Shown: positions 1 to 8,500 of the stretch, one piece after another
Layout: each line of letters begins with the position of its first letter
How positions within the stretch are numbered: the first letter of the stretch is position 1
DNA from: CAZKCK01 sp964552325
Lineage (GTDB): Bacteria > Bacteroidota > Bacteroidia > Bacteroidales > TTA-H9
DNA: 43,315 nucleotides
NCBI GenBank assembly: GCA_964552325.1
Contig: CAZKHA010000008.1
Span: 1-43,315 of the forward strand
Direction of reading: 5' to 3'
Notes under the pieces: model-generated
Told to the model about the DNA's origin: nothing
What the model saw: the letters and a program-made list of their open reading frames with translations, nothing else
Database searches by the model: none
Program-made: the position numbers and the translations under genes

Positions 1-786
1 AACCCAGCAGAAGAACAGCGCTTACGCGAGTTGGGCTTGAAAACCATAACTCAATCTGAGCTTTCGCTTTTAAATCCCGCTAAAGTGCTCTTTCGTGCAC
101 ACGGCGAACCTCCATCAACCTATGGGTTAATGCAACGCAAAGGCATTAAAATATTGGATGGTACCTGTCCGATTGTTCTAAAGTTGCAAAAGAAAGTTGC
201 GCAGCACTGGGAGTTGATGAAAAAGGTGGAAGGTCAGATTGCCATTTTCGGTAAACCAGGCCATGCCGAAACCATTGGATTGAATGGGCAAGTTGAGAAT
301 AAAGCTGTAATTATAGCTGAATTAAAAGATGCTTCGCTTTTGGATTATGAAAAGCCTTTAACCTTGTTCTCGCAAACCACCATGAGCGAAGAAAAGTACG
401 CACATCTTATTGAAATCATCAAAGATAACTACCGAGCAAAAGGAATGCCCGATACGCTCTTTACACCCGTTTATTCTATTTGCAAACAGGTTTCGGGGCG
501 CCTCCCAAAGCTAGCGCAATTTGCAAAAGAGGTTGATGTGCTTCTATTTGTGAGCGGTAAAAGTAGTTCGAATGGTAAGGTGCTTTATGCGTATGCTTTA
601 AAAAACAATGCAAGATCATATCAAATTGAACATGCCAAAGAGCTTAAGGCTGATTGGTTTAATGCTTGCAAAACCATCGGGATATCAGGGGCCACTAGCA
701 CTCCGCAATGGCAACTAGATGAGGTTGAGAATCACCTTATCCAACTGTTAGGGCTTGACAAGCCAAGCCTTGATAACACCTTTTAA
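1..786 (+). CDS. ispH: 4-hydroxy-3-methylbut-2-enyl diphosphate reductase, 5' truncated
   Basis: Last step of the methylerythritol phosphate isoprenoid pathway: a cytoplasmic iron-sulfur enzyme reducing HMBPP to IPP and DMAPP. The frame is open from base 1, so the start lies outside the window. Two of the three cluster cysteines of the family are visible, in DGTCPIV (about residue 56) and SICKQV (about residue 160); the first, N-terminal one would be off the edge. Other family landmarks are GKPGHAET (substrate His), SGKSSSNGKVL (phosphate-binding Ser/Asn loop) and SGATSTPQW near the end. The length from the left edge fits roughly the last 260 residues of a protein of about 290. Family assignment is firm. 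What lies upstream is unknown. Confidence 0.93.
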   Translation, partial: NPAEEQRLRELGLKTITQSELSLLNPAKVLFRAHGEPPSTYGLMQRKGIKILDGTCPIVLKLQKKVAQHWELMKKVEGQIAIFGKPGHAETIGLNGQVENKAVIIAELKDASLLDYEKPLTLFSQTTMSEEKYAHLIEIIKDNYRAKGMPDTLFTPVYSICKQVSGRLPKLAQFAKEVDVLLFVSGKSSSNGKVLYAYALKNNARSYQIEHAKELKADWFNACKTIGISGATSTPQWQLDEVENHLIQLLGLDKPSLDNTF

Positions 787-820
787 GCCGGCTGCTTCGT
801 ATAAATTGATGCAAAATTGC

Positions 821-828
821 TATCTTCG
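821..828 (+). promoter_or_regulatory. Possible -7 box, one mismatch
   Basis: TATCTTCG matches the Bacteroidetes -7 consensus TAnnTTTG with one mismatch and lies 38 bases before the start of the DUF2723 gene. No good -33 box is seen. Weak. Confidence 0.25.
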
Positions 829-866
829 CAGCCAATCCTTTTTTACAATTAAATTCGGGATAAACG

Positions 867-3800
867 ATGTATCAAAAACTGAACAATTTATTGGGATGGA
901 TCACCTTTGGCATAGCCACGGCAGTCTATTTCCTTACTTTAGAGCCTACTGCTAGTTGGTGGGACTGTGGAGAATACATATCAACGGCATTTAAGCTCCA
1001 GGTTGGGCATCCACCGGGGGCGCCTACCTTTCAATTGTTGGGTAGGTTGTTTTCATTAGCTGCTGGTGGCGACACAAGCCAGGTTGCCCTTATGATTAAT
1101 GCCCTCTCCGCGCTTTCGAGTAGCTTTACCATCCTTTTCCTTTTCTGGACAATAACCATGTTAGCCCGTAAAGTTGTTGCACCTAAAGGTGATATGACAA
1201 CAGGTCAAATGATTGCTGTTTTTGGAAGCGGCTTGGTAGGTGCTTTGGTTTATACATTCTCCGATTCATTTTGGTTTTCGGCTGTTGAAGGCGAAGTTTA
1301 TGCTATGTCGTCCTTTTTTACCGCCGTGGTGTTTTGGGCCATCTTGAAATGGGAATTGGTGGCTGACCAGAAACACTCGCTCCGTTGGTTAGTGTTGCTT
1401 TCGTTTTTGATTGGCCTTTCAATTGGTGTCCACTTGCTTAACCTCTTGGCTATTCCCGCCATTGCTTTTGTGTATTACTACAAGAAATTTACACCCTCGT
1501 GGAAGGGTATTTTTGTAACCGCTTTCCTATCTATCTTGATTTTGGCCTTCATTATGTATGCCCTAATCCCAGATATTGTGAACCTATATTCTAAAACCGA
1601 GCTTTTCTTTGTAAACAGCATTGGATTACCTTTTAACTCCGGTACCATCATTTTTACACTTTCGATCATTGCCATGCTCACCACTGGTATTCAATACACC
1701 AGTAAGCCCAATGCCAATATAAAATGGTTTGCCATAGCCGGAGGCTTCTTTTTGTTGATGGTTTTGATAGGTTCAAGTGGAGCAGGTAGTTTTTTATTTA
1801 GGTTGATGATTGCCGCCTTGGTTATTGTTCTTGTTTACAGAACGCATAAAGGCAAACATTTTTTAAATGCTGTTTTACTGTCGTTTTTATTTTTGATAAT
1901 AGGATACTCCTCCTTTCTGATTTTGGTTATTCGTGCCAATGCCAATACGCCTATTAATGAGAACAATCCTAAAGATGCGGTAAGCTTGCTACCTTACCTC
2001 AATCGTGAACAGTATGGAGACCGACCCTTGTTTTACGGGCCCTATTACAATGCGCCCATTACTGATTACGAAGATAATACACCCATTTACGACCATGATG
2101 AAAAGAGCGGGAAATACGTTATTATTGACCAACGCCGTGGTACCCTACCTGTGTACGAAAAGAGCATGTGCACCATTTTCCCACGTATGTACAGCAACCA
2201 AAAACCCAGTCATGTAAAGTCGTATGAGAATTGGGGCAAAATAGAAGGCGTGCCAATACAGGTAACCACACGCGATGGCAAAACCGAAACCCTTACCAAA
2301 CCAACCTTTAGTGAGAACCTTCGCTTCTTCTTTAGCTATCAAATAGGGCATATGTACCTCAGGTATTTCATGTGGAATTTTGCCGGCCGCCAAAATGATG
2401 TGGAAGGTCATGGTGGTATCCAAGATGGAAACTGGATAAGTGGTATAAAATTTTTGGATGAAATTAGGCTTGGTAACTTGGATAAATACCCAGCAAGTTG
2501 GGCTAATCCAGCACATAACAAGTTCTATCTGCTGCCCCTTATCTTGGGTTTTATTGGATTCTTTTACCATCTCAACCGCGATTCGAAAGATACCTTTGTG
2601 GTAGCTCTGTTGTTTTTAATGACAGGCCTGGCCATTATAATTTATTTGAACCAAACACCTCAGCAGCCCAGGGAACGCGATTATGCATATTCGGGTTCGT
2701 TTTACGCATTTACAATTTGGATTGGCCTTGGTGTGCTAGGCGTTTACCAAGGCTTGCAAAAGCTGCTCAAAGGTAGTTCTGGGGCTGTTCTGGCTACTGT
2801 TCTTTGCCTGGCTGTGCCTGCAGTTATGGCCGAACAAGGTTGGGACGACCATGACCGTTCGCATAAGTATGCCGCACGTGATTTTGCTTTCTCCTACCTC
2901 GACTCGTGCCAAGATGATGCTATTTTGTTTACCAATGGCGACAACGATACTTTCCCACTTTGGTATGCACAAGAGGTTGAAAATCATAGAACCGATATAC
3001 GTGTAGTTAATTTTATGTTGGCCAGTGGCGATTGGTATATCCATCAAATGGGTAAAAAGGTTTATGACTCTGATCCTATGCCACTTACCTTACGCCCCGA
3101 TCAATATACCAAGGGCTCCAACGATATCCTTCCGGTTATCGAGTTGAATTCTAAAGGAGACTATATCCCTATTAAAGAAATTATAAAATTTGTAGCTGAC
3201 GAACGCAATCGCCGCGATTATGGAGATGGACAACTTCTATCTTATATTCCCACCAAACGAATTCGTATCCCAGTTGATACCGTTGCATTAAAAAACTCGA
3301 ATCTTATTCCCGCAGAATACAAGGGTAAGCTTGTGCCATACATTGATTTTAACATCAAGAAGAACTATTTGTATAAGAATGATTTGATGTTGCTTGACAT
3401 TATAGCCACCAACAATTGGAGTAGGCCGGTTTACTTTACGAGCCCTTCTGCAGTCTCCGGTTCGCTGGATGTTGACAAATACTGCCACCTCGAGGGCATG
3501 GTTTACAAGTTTATACCCGTTAAGGCTGAAAACTATATTAGAGGTATTGGCGGTGTTTCAACCGATACTTGTTATGAAAAGTTGGTGAATGTTTGCAAGT
3601 GGGGCAATTTGCACGACCCAAGGGTTACTGTTGATCGTGAGAGTTCCCGCAATACACAAATCGTACGTCAGAATTACATGCGTGTTGCCCAAAGCTTATT
3701 GATGAAAGGAAAGAAGGCAGAGGCTATTAAGGCGTTGGATACCTGTTTGTATTACTTCCCAATATCAAAAATTAGGCTCGATAAGTATATGATTCCGTTT

Positions 3801-4049
3801 GCCGAAATTTACTTTGCTGCCGACGATAGCGTTAAGGGCGAGCAAATGACTAAGGCATTGCATGCTGTATTTGTAGAAGAGTTGACGTATTTTGCCTCCT
3901 TGGGATCGTTCCGAAGCCAGTTTGAGCAAGAAGCCGGCGAGAACCTTTCGCTTATGAGCCGTTTAGGCCAAATGGCCGAGGTATATAACCGAAAAGAACT
4001 TGCCGATGCCATTAATGCTGATCTAAAAAGGCTCTCAGGAGGTTTTTAA
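867..4049 (+). CDS. DUF2723 (GT117-type) multi-pass membrane glycosyltransferase
   Basis: A 1060-residue integral membrane protein. The N-terminal segment with TLEPTASWWDCGEYI and the following GHPPGAPTFQLLGR is the hallmark of DUF2723, a Bacteroidetes family classed as GT117 and related in fold to protein O-mannosyltransferases (GT-C). It probably transfers a sugar from a polyprenyl-phosphate donor on the periplasmic side; the substrate cannot be told. About a dozen hydrophobic helices fill the first 400 residues and 560-680; a large soluble domain follows, containing NGDNDTFPLWYAQEV and a C-terminal tetratricopeptide-like stretch from about 930. Length is normal for the family. The gene stands alone, 80 bases after ispH, and is followed by a palindrome and terminator. 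Confidence 0.88.
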   Translation: MYQKLNNLLGWITFGIATAVYFLTLEPTASWWDCGEYISTAFKLQVGHPPGAPTFQLLGRLFSLAAGGDTSQVALMINALSALSSSFTILFLFWTITMLARKVVAPKGDMTTGQMIAVFGSGLVGALVYTFSDSFWFSAVEGEVYAMSSFFTAVVFWAILKWELVADQKHSLRWLVLLSFLIGLSIGVHLLNLLAIPAIAFVYYYKKFTPSWKGIFVTAFLSILILAFIMYALIPDIVNLYSKTELFFVNSIGLPFNSGTIIFTLSIIAMLTTGIQYTSKPNANIKWFAIAGGFFLLMVLIGSSGAGSFLFRLMIAALVIVLVYRTHKGKHFLNAVLLSFLFLIIGYSSFLILVIRANANTPINENNPKDAVSLLPYLNREQYGDRPLFYGPYYNAPITDYEDNTPIYDHDEKSGKYVIIDQRRGTLPVYEKSMCTIFPRMYSNQKPSHVKSYENWGKIEGVPIQVTTRDGKTETLTKPTFSENLRFFFSYQIGHMYLRYFMWNFAGRQNDVEGHGGIQDGNWISGIKFLDEIRLGNLDKYPASWANPAHNKFYLLPLILGFIGFFYHLNRDSKDTFVVALLFLMTGLAIIIYLNQTPQQPRERDYAYSGSFYAFTIWIGLGVLGVYQGLQKLLKGSSGAVLATVLCLAVPAVMAEQGWDDHDRSHKYAARDFAFSYLDSCQDDAILFTNGDNDTFPLWYAQEVENHRTDIRVVNFMLASGDWYIHQMGKKVYDSDPMPLTLRPDQYTKGSNDILPVIELNSKGDYIPIKEIIKFVADERNRRDYGDGQLLSYIPTKRIRIPVDTVALKNSNLIPAEYKGKLVPYIDFNIKKNYLYKNDLMLLDIIATNNWSRPVYFTSPSAVSGSLDVDKYCHLEGMVYKFIPVKAENYIRGIGGVSTDTCYEKLVNVCKWGNLHDPRVTVDRESSRNTQIVRQNYMRVAQSLLMKGKKAEAIKALDTCLYYFPISKIRLDKYMIPFAEIYFAADDSVKGEQMTKALHAVFVEELTYFASLGSFRSQFEQEAGENLSLMSRLGQMAEVYNRKELADAINADLKRLSGGF

Positions 4050-4065
4050 ACAGCTAAATACTTTA

Positions 4066-4187
4066 GGGAACTTCTAAAAATCCAATCTTCATCGTTATGC
4101 TCCTTTGCTAAAATCCTCATTTACTTCAGGTAAACTCCGGTTTTAGCTCAGTCGCAAGCCTCGAATATAGAATTTTTAGAAGCCCCC
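4066..4187. repeat. 122-bp nested imperfect palindrome (MITE-like)
   Basis: Outer arms of 16 bases (4066-4081 and 4172-4187) pair with two mismatches and share the perfect core TTCTAAAAAT / ATTTTTAGAA. Nested inside are 18-base arms (4107-4124 and 4130-4147) with perfect ends GCTAAAA and TTTAC around a 5-base loop at 4125-4129. The element lies 16 bases after the DUF2723 stop codon and just before a terminator. It has no coding capacity. Whether it is a dispersed repeat cannot be judged from one copy. Confidence 0.7.
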
Positions 4188-4189
4188 TT

Positions 4190-4221
4190 AAAAAAACCGG
4201 TCATTGTACCGGTTTTTTTTT
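4190..4221. terminator. Rho-independent terminator, usable in both directions
   Basis: A 12-bp perfect stem (4190-4201 with 4208-4219) with a 6-base loop has a GC core CCGG, an A-run on the left and nine T on the right. It ends the DUF2723 transcript. Because the left arm is A-rich it could also stop minus-strand transcription from rdgB. Confidence 0.88.
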
Positions 4222-4343
4222 GCCCTTAACTGGCGAAGCAAACCTAAAGGAATGCAACCATTATTCTTTCAAGCTTTTAGTTAGGTATCTTTACCCATAT
4301 AGTTCAAATACGTAGAAATGTAATTCGGTTTCACTTGAAATCA

Positions 4344-4925
4344 TTAAAGACTTCTATCTTTTAGGTAATCAGTAAGTTTCTTAACTGCCATGCCTCTGTG
4401 GCTGATTAAGTTTTTAAGTTGTGCTGACATTTGGGCAAAAGATTCTTCAAATCCAATTGGCTGGAAAATCGCATCATACCCAAAACCACCTGTGCCGATT
4501 GGTTTTTCAAGGATATTACCTTCTACATATCCTTCAAATTGGGTTTCCTTTCCATCAATTATCAACGAAATCACTGTTAGAAACCTGGCGCTGCGATCCG
4601 TAGTATGTTTCATTTCTTCCAGAACCTTTTGAATATTATCTTCGAAACTCCGTCCTTCACCGGCATAGCGGGCTGAGTAAACACCGGGTCGTCCATCCAA
4701 AAAATCAATTTCAAGGCCTGTATCATCGGCAAAGCAATTGCAGTTGTACTTGTTAAAAATGTACCACGCTTTTTGTGAAGCATTACCAGCAATGGTAGCT
4801 TGGGTTTCGGGTATTTCATCAAAGCAACCTAGTTCTGTTAGGCTTTGAATTTGAATGTTACCGGCAACAATTTGCTGGATTTCTGTTAGTTTGTGTTTAT
4901 TGTTGGTGGCAAAAACCAGTTTCAT
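4344..4925 (-). CDS. rdgB: Non-canonical purine NTP pyrophosphatase (RdgB/HAM1)
   Basis: Hydrolyses dITP, XTP and related deaminated purine nucleotides to monophosphates, cleaning the nucleotide pool. The N-terminus KLVFATNNKHKLTEI is the HAM1 substrate-binding signature; FADDTGLEIDFLDGRPGVYSARYAG carries the metal/catalytic segment, and GYDAIFQP and SHRGMAVKKL complete the family pattern. I place the start at the last of three consecutive ATG codons (4925), giving 193 residues, the usual length; a longer frame to 4997 adds 24 residues that do not look like this family. Ung lies 81 bases upstream on the same strand, so the two nucleotide/DNA-repair genes may be cotranscribed. Confidence 0.93.
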   Translation of the reverse strand: MKLVFATNNKHKLTEIQQIVAGNIQIQSLTELGCFDEIPETQATIAGNASQKAWYIFNKYNCNCFADDTGLEIDFLDGRPGVYSARYAGEGRSFEDNIQKVLEEMKHTTDRSARFLTVISLIIDGKETQFEGYVEGNILEKPIGTGGFGYDAIFQPIGFEESFAQMSAQLKNLISHRGMAVKKLTDYLKDRSL

Positions 4926-5006
4926 CATCATTTTATTTTGTGCGAAAGTAAACAATTCGCAGGTAATTGGATGAGCTTGTAAGGATCTTAATGCCAATAA
5001 AACAGG

Positions 5007-5681
5007 CTAAATCTGCCAATTAATTGGGCTTATTCCATTGCTTACCAAATAGTTGTTAGCCGCTTTAAAATGACCGCAACCTAAGAATCCCCTATATGCC
5101 GAGAGTGGGGAAGGGTGGGCTGCTTTAAGGATCAGGTGTTTGTTAGCGTCTATTAAACAATTTTTTTGGTGGGCGTTGCTTCCCCAAAGTAAGAATACCA
5201 CGGTTTGGCAATTTGATGATATGTATTGGATTACATGATTTGTGAAAATTTCCCATCCGTGTCCTGCATGTGATTGGGCCTGGTTTTCCCTTACTGTTAA
5301 AACAGTATTTAGCAAAAACACGCCTTGGTTAGCCCATTGGCTTAAATCGCCATGATCAGGTGTTGAAAAATCGATCGATTGGGCAAGCTCTTTAAAAATA
5401 TTGCGCAAGGAGGGTGGAGGTTTTACACCTTGTTTTACTGAAAAGGCAAGGCCATGAGCCTGGTTAGGCCCGTGGTATGGATCTTGGCCTAGGATTACAA
5501 TTTTCAGATTGCTTATGGGTATTTTAAAAGCATTAAAGACTTCATCTTCGGCAGGAAAGATCTGATTGTTGGCTCGTTCGTTTGTTACAAAGTGCATTAA
5601 ATCAGCAAAATAGCTCTGTTTTTGTTCGTTCCTAAAAAATGGTTTCCATGATTTATCAACGTGGGTTGCAATATTTCTCAT
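5007..5681 (-). CDS. ung: Uracil-DNA glycosylase, family 1
   Basis: Removes uracil from DNA as the first step of base excision repair. The catalytic motif GQDPYH is at residues 65-70 (general base Asp67), the uracil-binding block follows, LLWGSNAHQK is near 165, and HPSPLSAYRGF supplies the second catalytic motif (His189). At 224 residues it is full length. It sits next to rdgB on the same strand; both deal with deaminated bases, though their pairing may be chance. Confidence 0.96.
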   Translation of the reverse strand: MRNIATHVDKSWKPFFRNEQKQSYFADLMHFVTNERANNQIFPAEDEVFNAFKIPISNLKIVILGQDPYHGPNQAHGLAFSVKQGVKPPPSLRNIFKELAQSIDFSTPDHGDLSQWANQGVFLLNTVLTVRENQAQSHAGHGWEIFTNHVIQYISSNCQTVVFLLWGSNAHQKNCLIDANKHLILKAAHPSPLSAYRGFLGCGHFKAANNYLVSNGISPINWQI

Positions 5682-5783
5682 TCTTTCTTGTTAGTAAAAA
5701 GTTATCCAATGGTTAATAATTACTTCCTATATGTGGTTGAAAAAGTTGTTTTTTTGCCGATTATAGGCTTTCTTTGTGCCATG

Positions 5784-5814
5784 TTTACTTATATTGGAAT
5801 TTTGAATAATTTTG
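5784..5814 (+). promoter_or_regulatory. Bacteroidetes-type promoter of the small lipoprotein
   Basis: TAATTTTG at 5807-5814 fits TAnnTTTG exactly; TTTA at 5784-5787, 19 bases upstream, is a near match to the -33 box TTTG. The start codon is only 11 bases further on, implying a very short leader. Confidence 0.5.
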
Positions 5815-5824
5815 CGGTAAAAAT

Positions 5825-5953
5825 ATGAAAAAGTTAGCTGTGTTTTTTCTTGCAACCTTTGTTGCGGCTCTGATTCTTTCTTCATGCAAATCGCAGGAAA
5901 GTTGCCCTGCTTATGGTGAAGCGAAGAAGTATAAAGTTGAACGCCGCAGATAA
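5825..5953 (+). CDS. Small lipoprotein, 42 residues
   Basis: A short reading frame, MKKLAVFF... followed by a hydrophobic stretch and the lipobox-like LSSC (Cys21), then about 20 mostly polar residues including a second Cys (ESCPAYG) and a basic tail ending ERRR. This is the form of a small Bacteroidetes lipoprotein: signal peptidase II cleavage would leave a 22-residue lipidated peptide. It has its own promoter-like sequence and stops 30 bases before the next gene. The function is unknown. The signal sequence and promoter make it a likely real gene, but it is short enough that chance cannot be excluded. Confidence 0.6.
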   Translation: MKKLAVFFLATFVAALILSSCKSQESCPAYGEAKKYKVERRR

Positions 5954-5983
5954 GCACATTTTCTTAAAGGTGTTGAAATGTAA

Positions 5984-6778
5984 ATGATAATCTTATGCAT
6001 TAGGTACATCCGAGGCTGTTCTGTGATAAGCCCAATGGGTTTGTTAATGCTTATTGGTTGTCATTTTTCGTTGCCAATCTACTCACAGGAAATTGTTAAG
6101 GATGTAATCTCTTCAAATACAACAGTCTATTCTAAGGAATGGGCTGTTGCTTTTTTATTTAATACCAATGGCTTGGGTGTTGGTACCCGCTTTACTACAA
6201 TCAAAAATACTAAAACTGCCATATATCGCGATCTAAATTTTTCAGCATATACACATCCACAACAAGTTAAGACATCTAACCCTTATTACCAAGAAGCGCA
6301 AACGTACTATTTTGGAAAAGAGAATAGTTTCTATGCTTTAAAGGCTGGTTGGGGCATTGCAAGCACACTTTCTCCTAAACCCTTATTGAATGGAGTTAAA
6401 CTAAGCATCAATACGAGTATTGGCACTGCCATTGGATTGGAGAAGCCTACTTATCTCCAAATAATTCAACCTGATGCAAGCTTCCAAAATTTTGTACTTA
6501 CCACTGAGCGTTATGCTCCAGAAAAGCATTTTGCCGAAAATATATATGGAGGGGCCTCTTGGTTTAAAGGCATTGAACAAACTCAAGCAAACATTGGCTT
6601 TTACTCCCAAGTTTCGCTTAACATGGAGTTTGGGCTAAAGAATAGCGGTTTATATGCGCTCGAAACAGGTTTTAACCTTGATTATTATCCTTCTGGCATC
6701 GCGCTTATGGCATTTCAAGCTGAGCACACTTTGTTCCTAGCATTTAATCTTAGCTTATGGGTTGGTAGAAGGAGATAG
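5984..6778 (+). CDS. Hypothetical envelope protein, beta-barrel-like
   Basis: I do not recognise a named family. The N-terminus has a hydrophobic segment ending in a likely signal peptidase site after PIYSQ (about residue 35). The mature part is rich in alternating aromatic/polar strands (for example AVAFLFNTNGLGVGTRF, FYALKAGWG, YALETGFNLDYYP) and ends in strand-like HTLFLAFNLSLWVGRRR, a pattern of small outer-membrane beta-barrels in Bacteroidetes. Start choice is uncertain: an ATG at 6035 (residue 18) would give a more compact signal peptide. It follows the small lipoprotein by 30 bases and could share its promoter. Confidence 0.6.
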   Translation: MIILCIRYIRGCSVISPMGLLMLIGCHFSLPIYSQEIVKDVISSNTTVYSKEWAVAFLFNTNGLGVGTRFTTIKNTKTAIYRDLNFSAYTHPQQVKTSNPYYQEAQTYYFGKENSFYALKAGWGIASTLSPKPLLNGVKLSINTSIGTAIGLEKPTYLQIIQPDASFQNFVLTTERYAPEKHFAENIYGGASWFKGIEQTQANIGFYSQVSLNMEFGLKNSGLYALETGFNLDYYPSGIALMAFQAEHTLFLAFNLSLWVGRRR

Positions 6779-6946
6779 TTGATGGACCAAATTAATTATT
6801 TTCACAAGTCGCACATATTGTGATTCAAAACCCAGGCTTCAGTCGTTTAGCCACTGATTGGCCAACGAGGATAAACATTGGGTAAGACCTATTTCATGAA
6901 AATAGAATTCGGGCAGGGGCTAGGTTCAAATTAAAGGTCTAAGCAT

Positions 6947-6975
6947 AAAAAAAGCAGGGTTCAGAACCCTGCTTT
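6947..6975 (-). terminator. Rho-independent terminator of the T9SS gene pair
   Basis: Ten-base perfect arms (6951-6960 and 6966-6975) around a 5-base loop; on the minus strand the stem is followed by a T-run (plus-strand A-run at 6947-6953). It lies 21 bases after the stop of the minus-strand gene at 6997. Confidence 0.88.
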
Positions 6976-6996
6976 CGTACGGTTTAGAGTAGAAAA

Positions 6997-8472
6997 TTAT
7001 CTGTCAACAATAATTTTTTGTACGGAGGTTTTACCTGCCGATTCAATTTTTAGCAAATAAATTCCATTGGGTACTTGCGCTATATTGAGGCTCATAGGCA
7101 CACCTTCAATTATTTCAGCATCCTGCACAATAATGTTTTGTCCAAGTAGGTCAACCATTCGTAGATGTACATTGCCTGTTTGACCTGATGCGAAGCGGAT
7201 GTTTACTTTGTCTTTTGCGGGATTTGGATATATCTGCATACTATTTTTTGACGAATTGGGGATGCCTATGCCACTACCTGTTTTAAATGACCATGTAGGG
7301 CTCCATTCTGTGGAATCAGATGTTGTGAATGCACGTAAACGCCAGTAATACATAGTTTTATTATCAAGGATGTATGGGCATTTAAACCTAATGGTATCGG
7401 CAATTTTTTGAGAAAAAGCATCAATAAATGATTCATTAGCAGCGTATTGAATCTCAATATTGGTTATGCCGTTCATTTTGGTCCAAACAAATTCGGGTTG
7501 GGTTTCAATGTCAATGGCACCATTTTCCGGGGTTTTTGCTTTTGGATATGCAATAACGGAGAAGTTGCGGATAATGCCCCAACCTGAGGTATCACCTTCG
7601 TGCCTTGCTCTAGCTCTCCAGTAGTACTTTTCACCAAACGATATACCTTCTGGCACAACCGAAGTTAATTCAGTGGCATAGCGTAATGGATCAGCAAAAT
7701 CAGCAGTTAACGAAATCTCATAGTCATATTTAGTAGCTCCAGTAACCTTGCTCCATCCAACTTTTTCATTTATTGACATATCAACTTTGTTGTTGTCAGG
7801 GGTAAGAAGTTTGATTGTATCCAACGTCCTGAATTTAAATACATCTGACCAAATGGTTGTATCGTTAGCTGTTAAAGCCCTTACTTTCCAGAAATAATTG
7901 GTTCCAAAGCGAAGTTTTGGTGATGGCGTTTTATAAACAGTAGCATCTATATAAGTACTTTTTAAAACTGGGCTATTGAAATCTGGTGTTGTGTCAAGAA
8001 TATAATTAAACTGGGTATTGCCTGTAATTAGGTTGGCTCCAATCCTGTCTTTCCATTCAATAGTTACAACCGGTTGTTGTTCCTTGGCTTTATTGTCGGG
8101 CTTTTTAGGTTCAAGTTTGGTGAAAGTGGTAAAGCTTCTGGTTTCTGACCAAAAAGATGAGTCGCCTGTACCCATATCATAGGCTTTAACTTTCCAATAA
8201 TAGGTAGTAATATAGTTGAGATTGGCCATTTGGGCCGAGGTGACGAACTCGGAATAAAATGCCATTGGGCTTCCAAAAGCTGCATCATCGTCAACAACTA
8301 ATTTATACTTAATGATGCCTACACCTGTTACACCTGACCAACTGAGAACAACGTCGGGCATTTGGTTTGCTGCGGCATTGTTAGGTGAGTTTAGGGCAGG
8401 AGTATAGATTTTGGTCTGAGCCGAAAGGCCCATTACCACTAGTATGAGCAATACTGATAAAAATCTTTTCAT
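6997..8472 (-). CDS. Secreted T9SS cargo with fibronectin III-like repeats
   Basis: A 491-residue exported protein. Residues 1-19 are a signal peptide ending LSAQ. Residues 25-395 hold four degenerate repeats of about 95 residues, each with an early Trp (for example VVLSWSGV, VVTIEWKD, VGWSKVTG, FVWTKMNG), a central strand, the core YYWKVKA / YFWKVRA / YYWRARA / YYWRLRA, and an ending like SFTTF or FKFRT; this is the look of fibronectin III-like domains. The last 85 residues are a type A T9SS sorting tail (MQIYPNPAKDKVNI ... NGIYLLKI ... KIIVDR). It follows another T9SS cargo by 28 bases and probably shares its transcript. The surface role is unknown; the repeats suggest binding rather than catalysis. 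Confidence 0.85.
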   Translation of the reverse strand: MKRFLSVLLILVVMGLSAQTKIYTPALNSPNNAAANQMPDVVLSWSGVTGVGIIKYKLVVDDDAAFGSPMAFYSEFVTSAQMANLNYITTYYWKVKAYDMGTGDSSFWSETRSFTTFTKLEPKKPDNKAKEQQPVVTIEWKDRIGANLITGNTQFNYILDTTPDFNSPVLKSTYIDATVYKTPSPKLRFGTNYFWKVRALTANDTTIWSDVFKFRTLDTIKLLTPDNNKVDMSINEKVGWSKVTGATKYDYEISLTADFADPLRYATELTSVVPEGISFGEKYYWRARARHEGDTSGWGIIRNFSVIAYPKAKTPENGAIDIETQPEFVWTKMNGITNIEIQYAANESFIDAFSQKIADTIRFKCPYILDNKTMYYWRLRAFTTSDSTEWSPTWSFKTGSGIGIPNSSKNSMQIYPNPAKDKVNIRFASGQTGNVHLRMVDLLGQNIIVQDAEIIEGVPMSLNIAQVPNGIYLLKIESAGKTSVQKIIVDR

Positions 8473-8500
8473 TGTCCTGAGTATTTTAAGTTTGTTCTAA

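Noticed and set aside
2145..2570. Open minus-strand frame of 141 codons
   Set aside because: It lies wholly inside the DUF2723 gene, has no family motif or signal sequence, and is explained as the antisense shadow of that gene.
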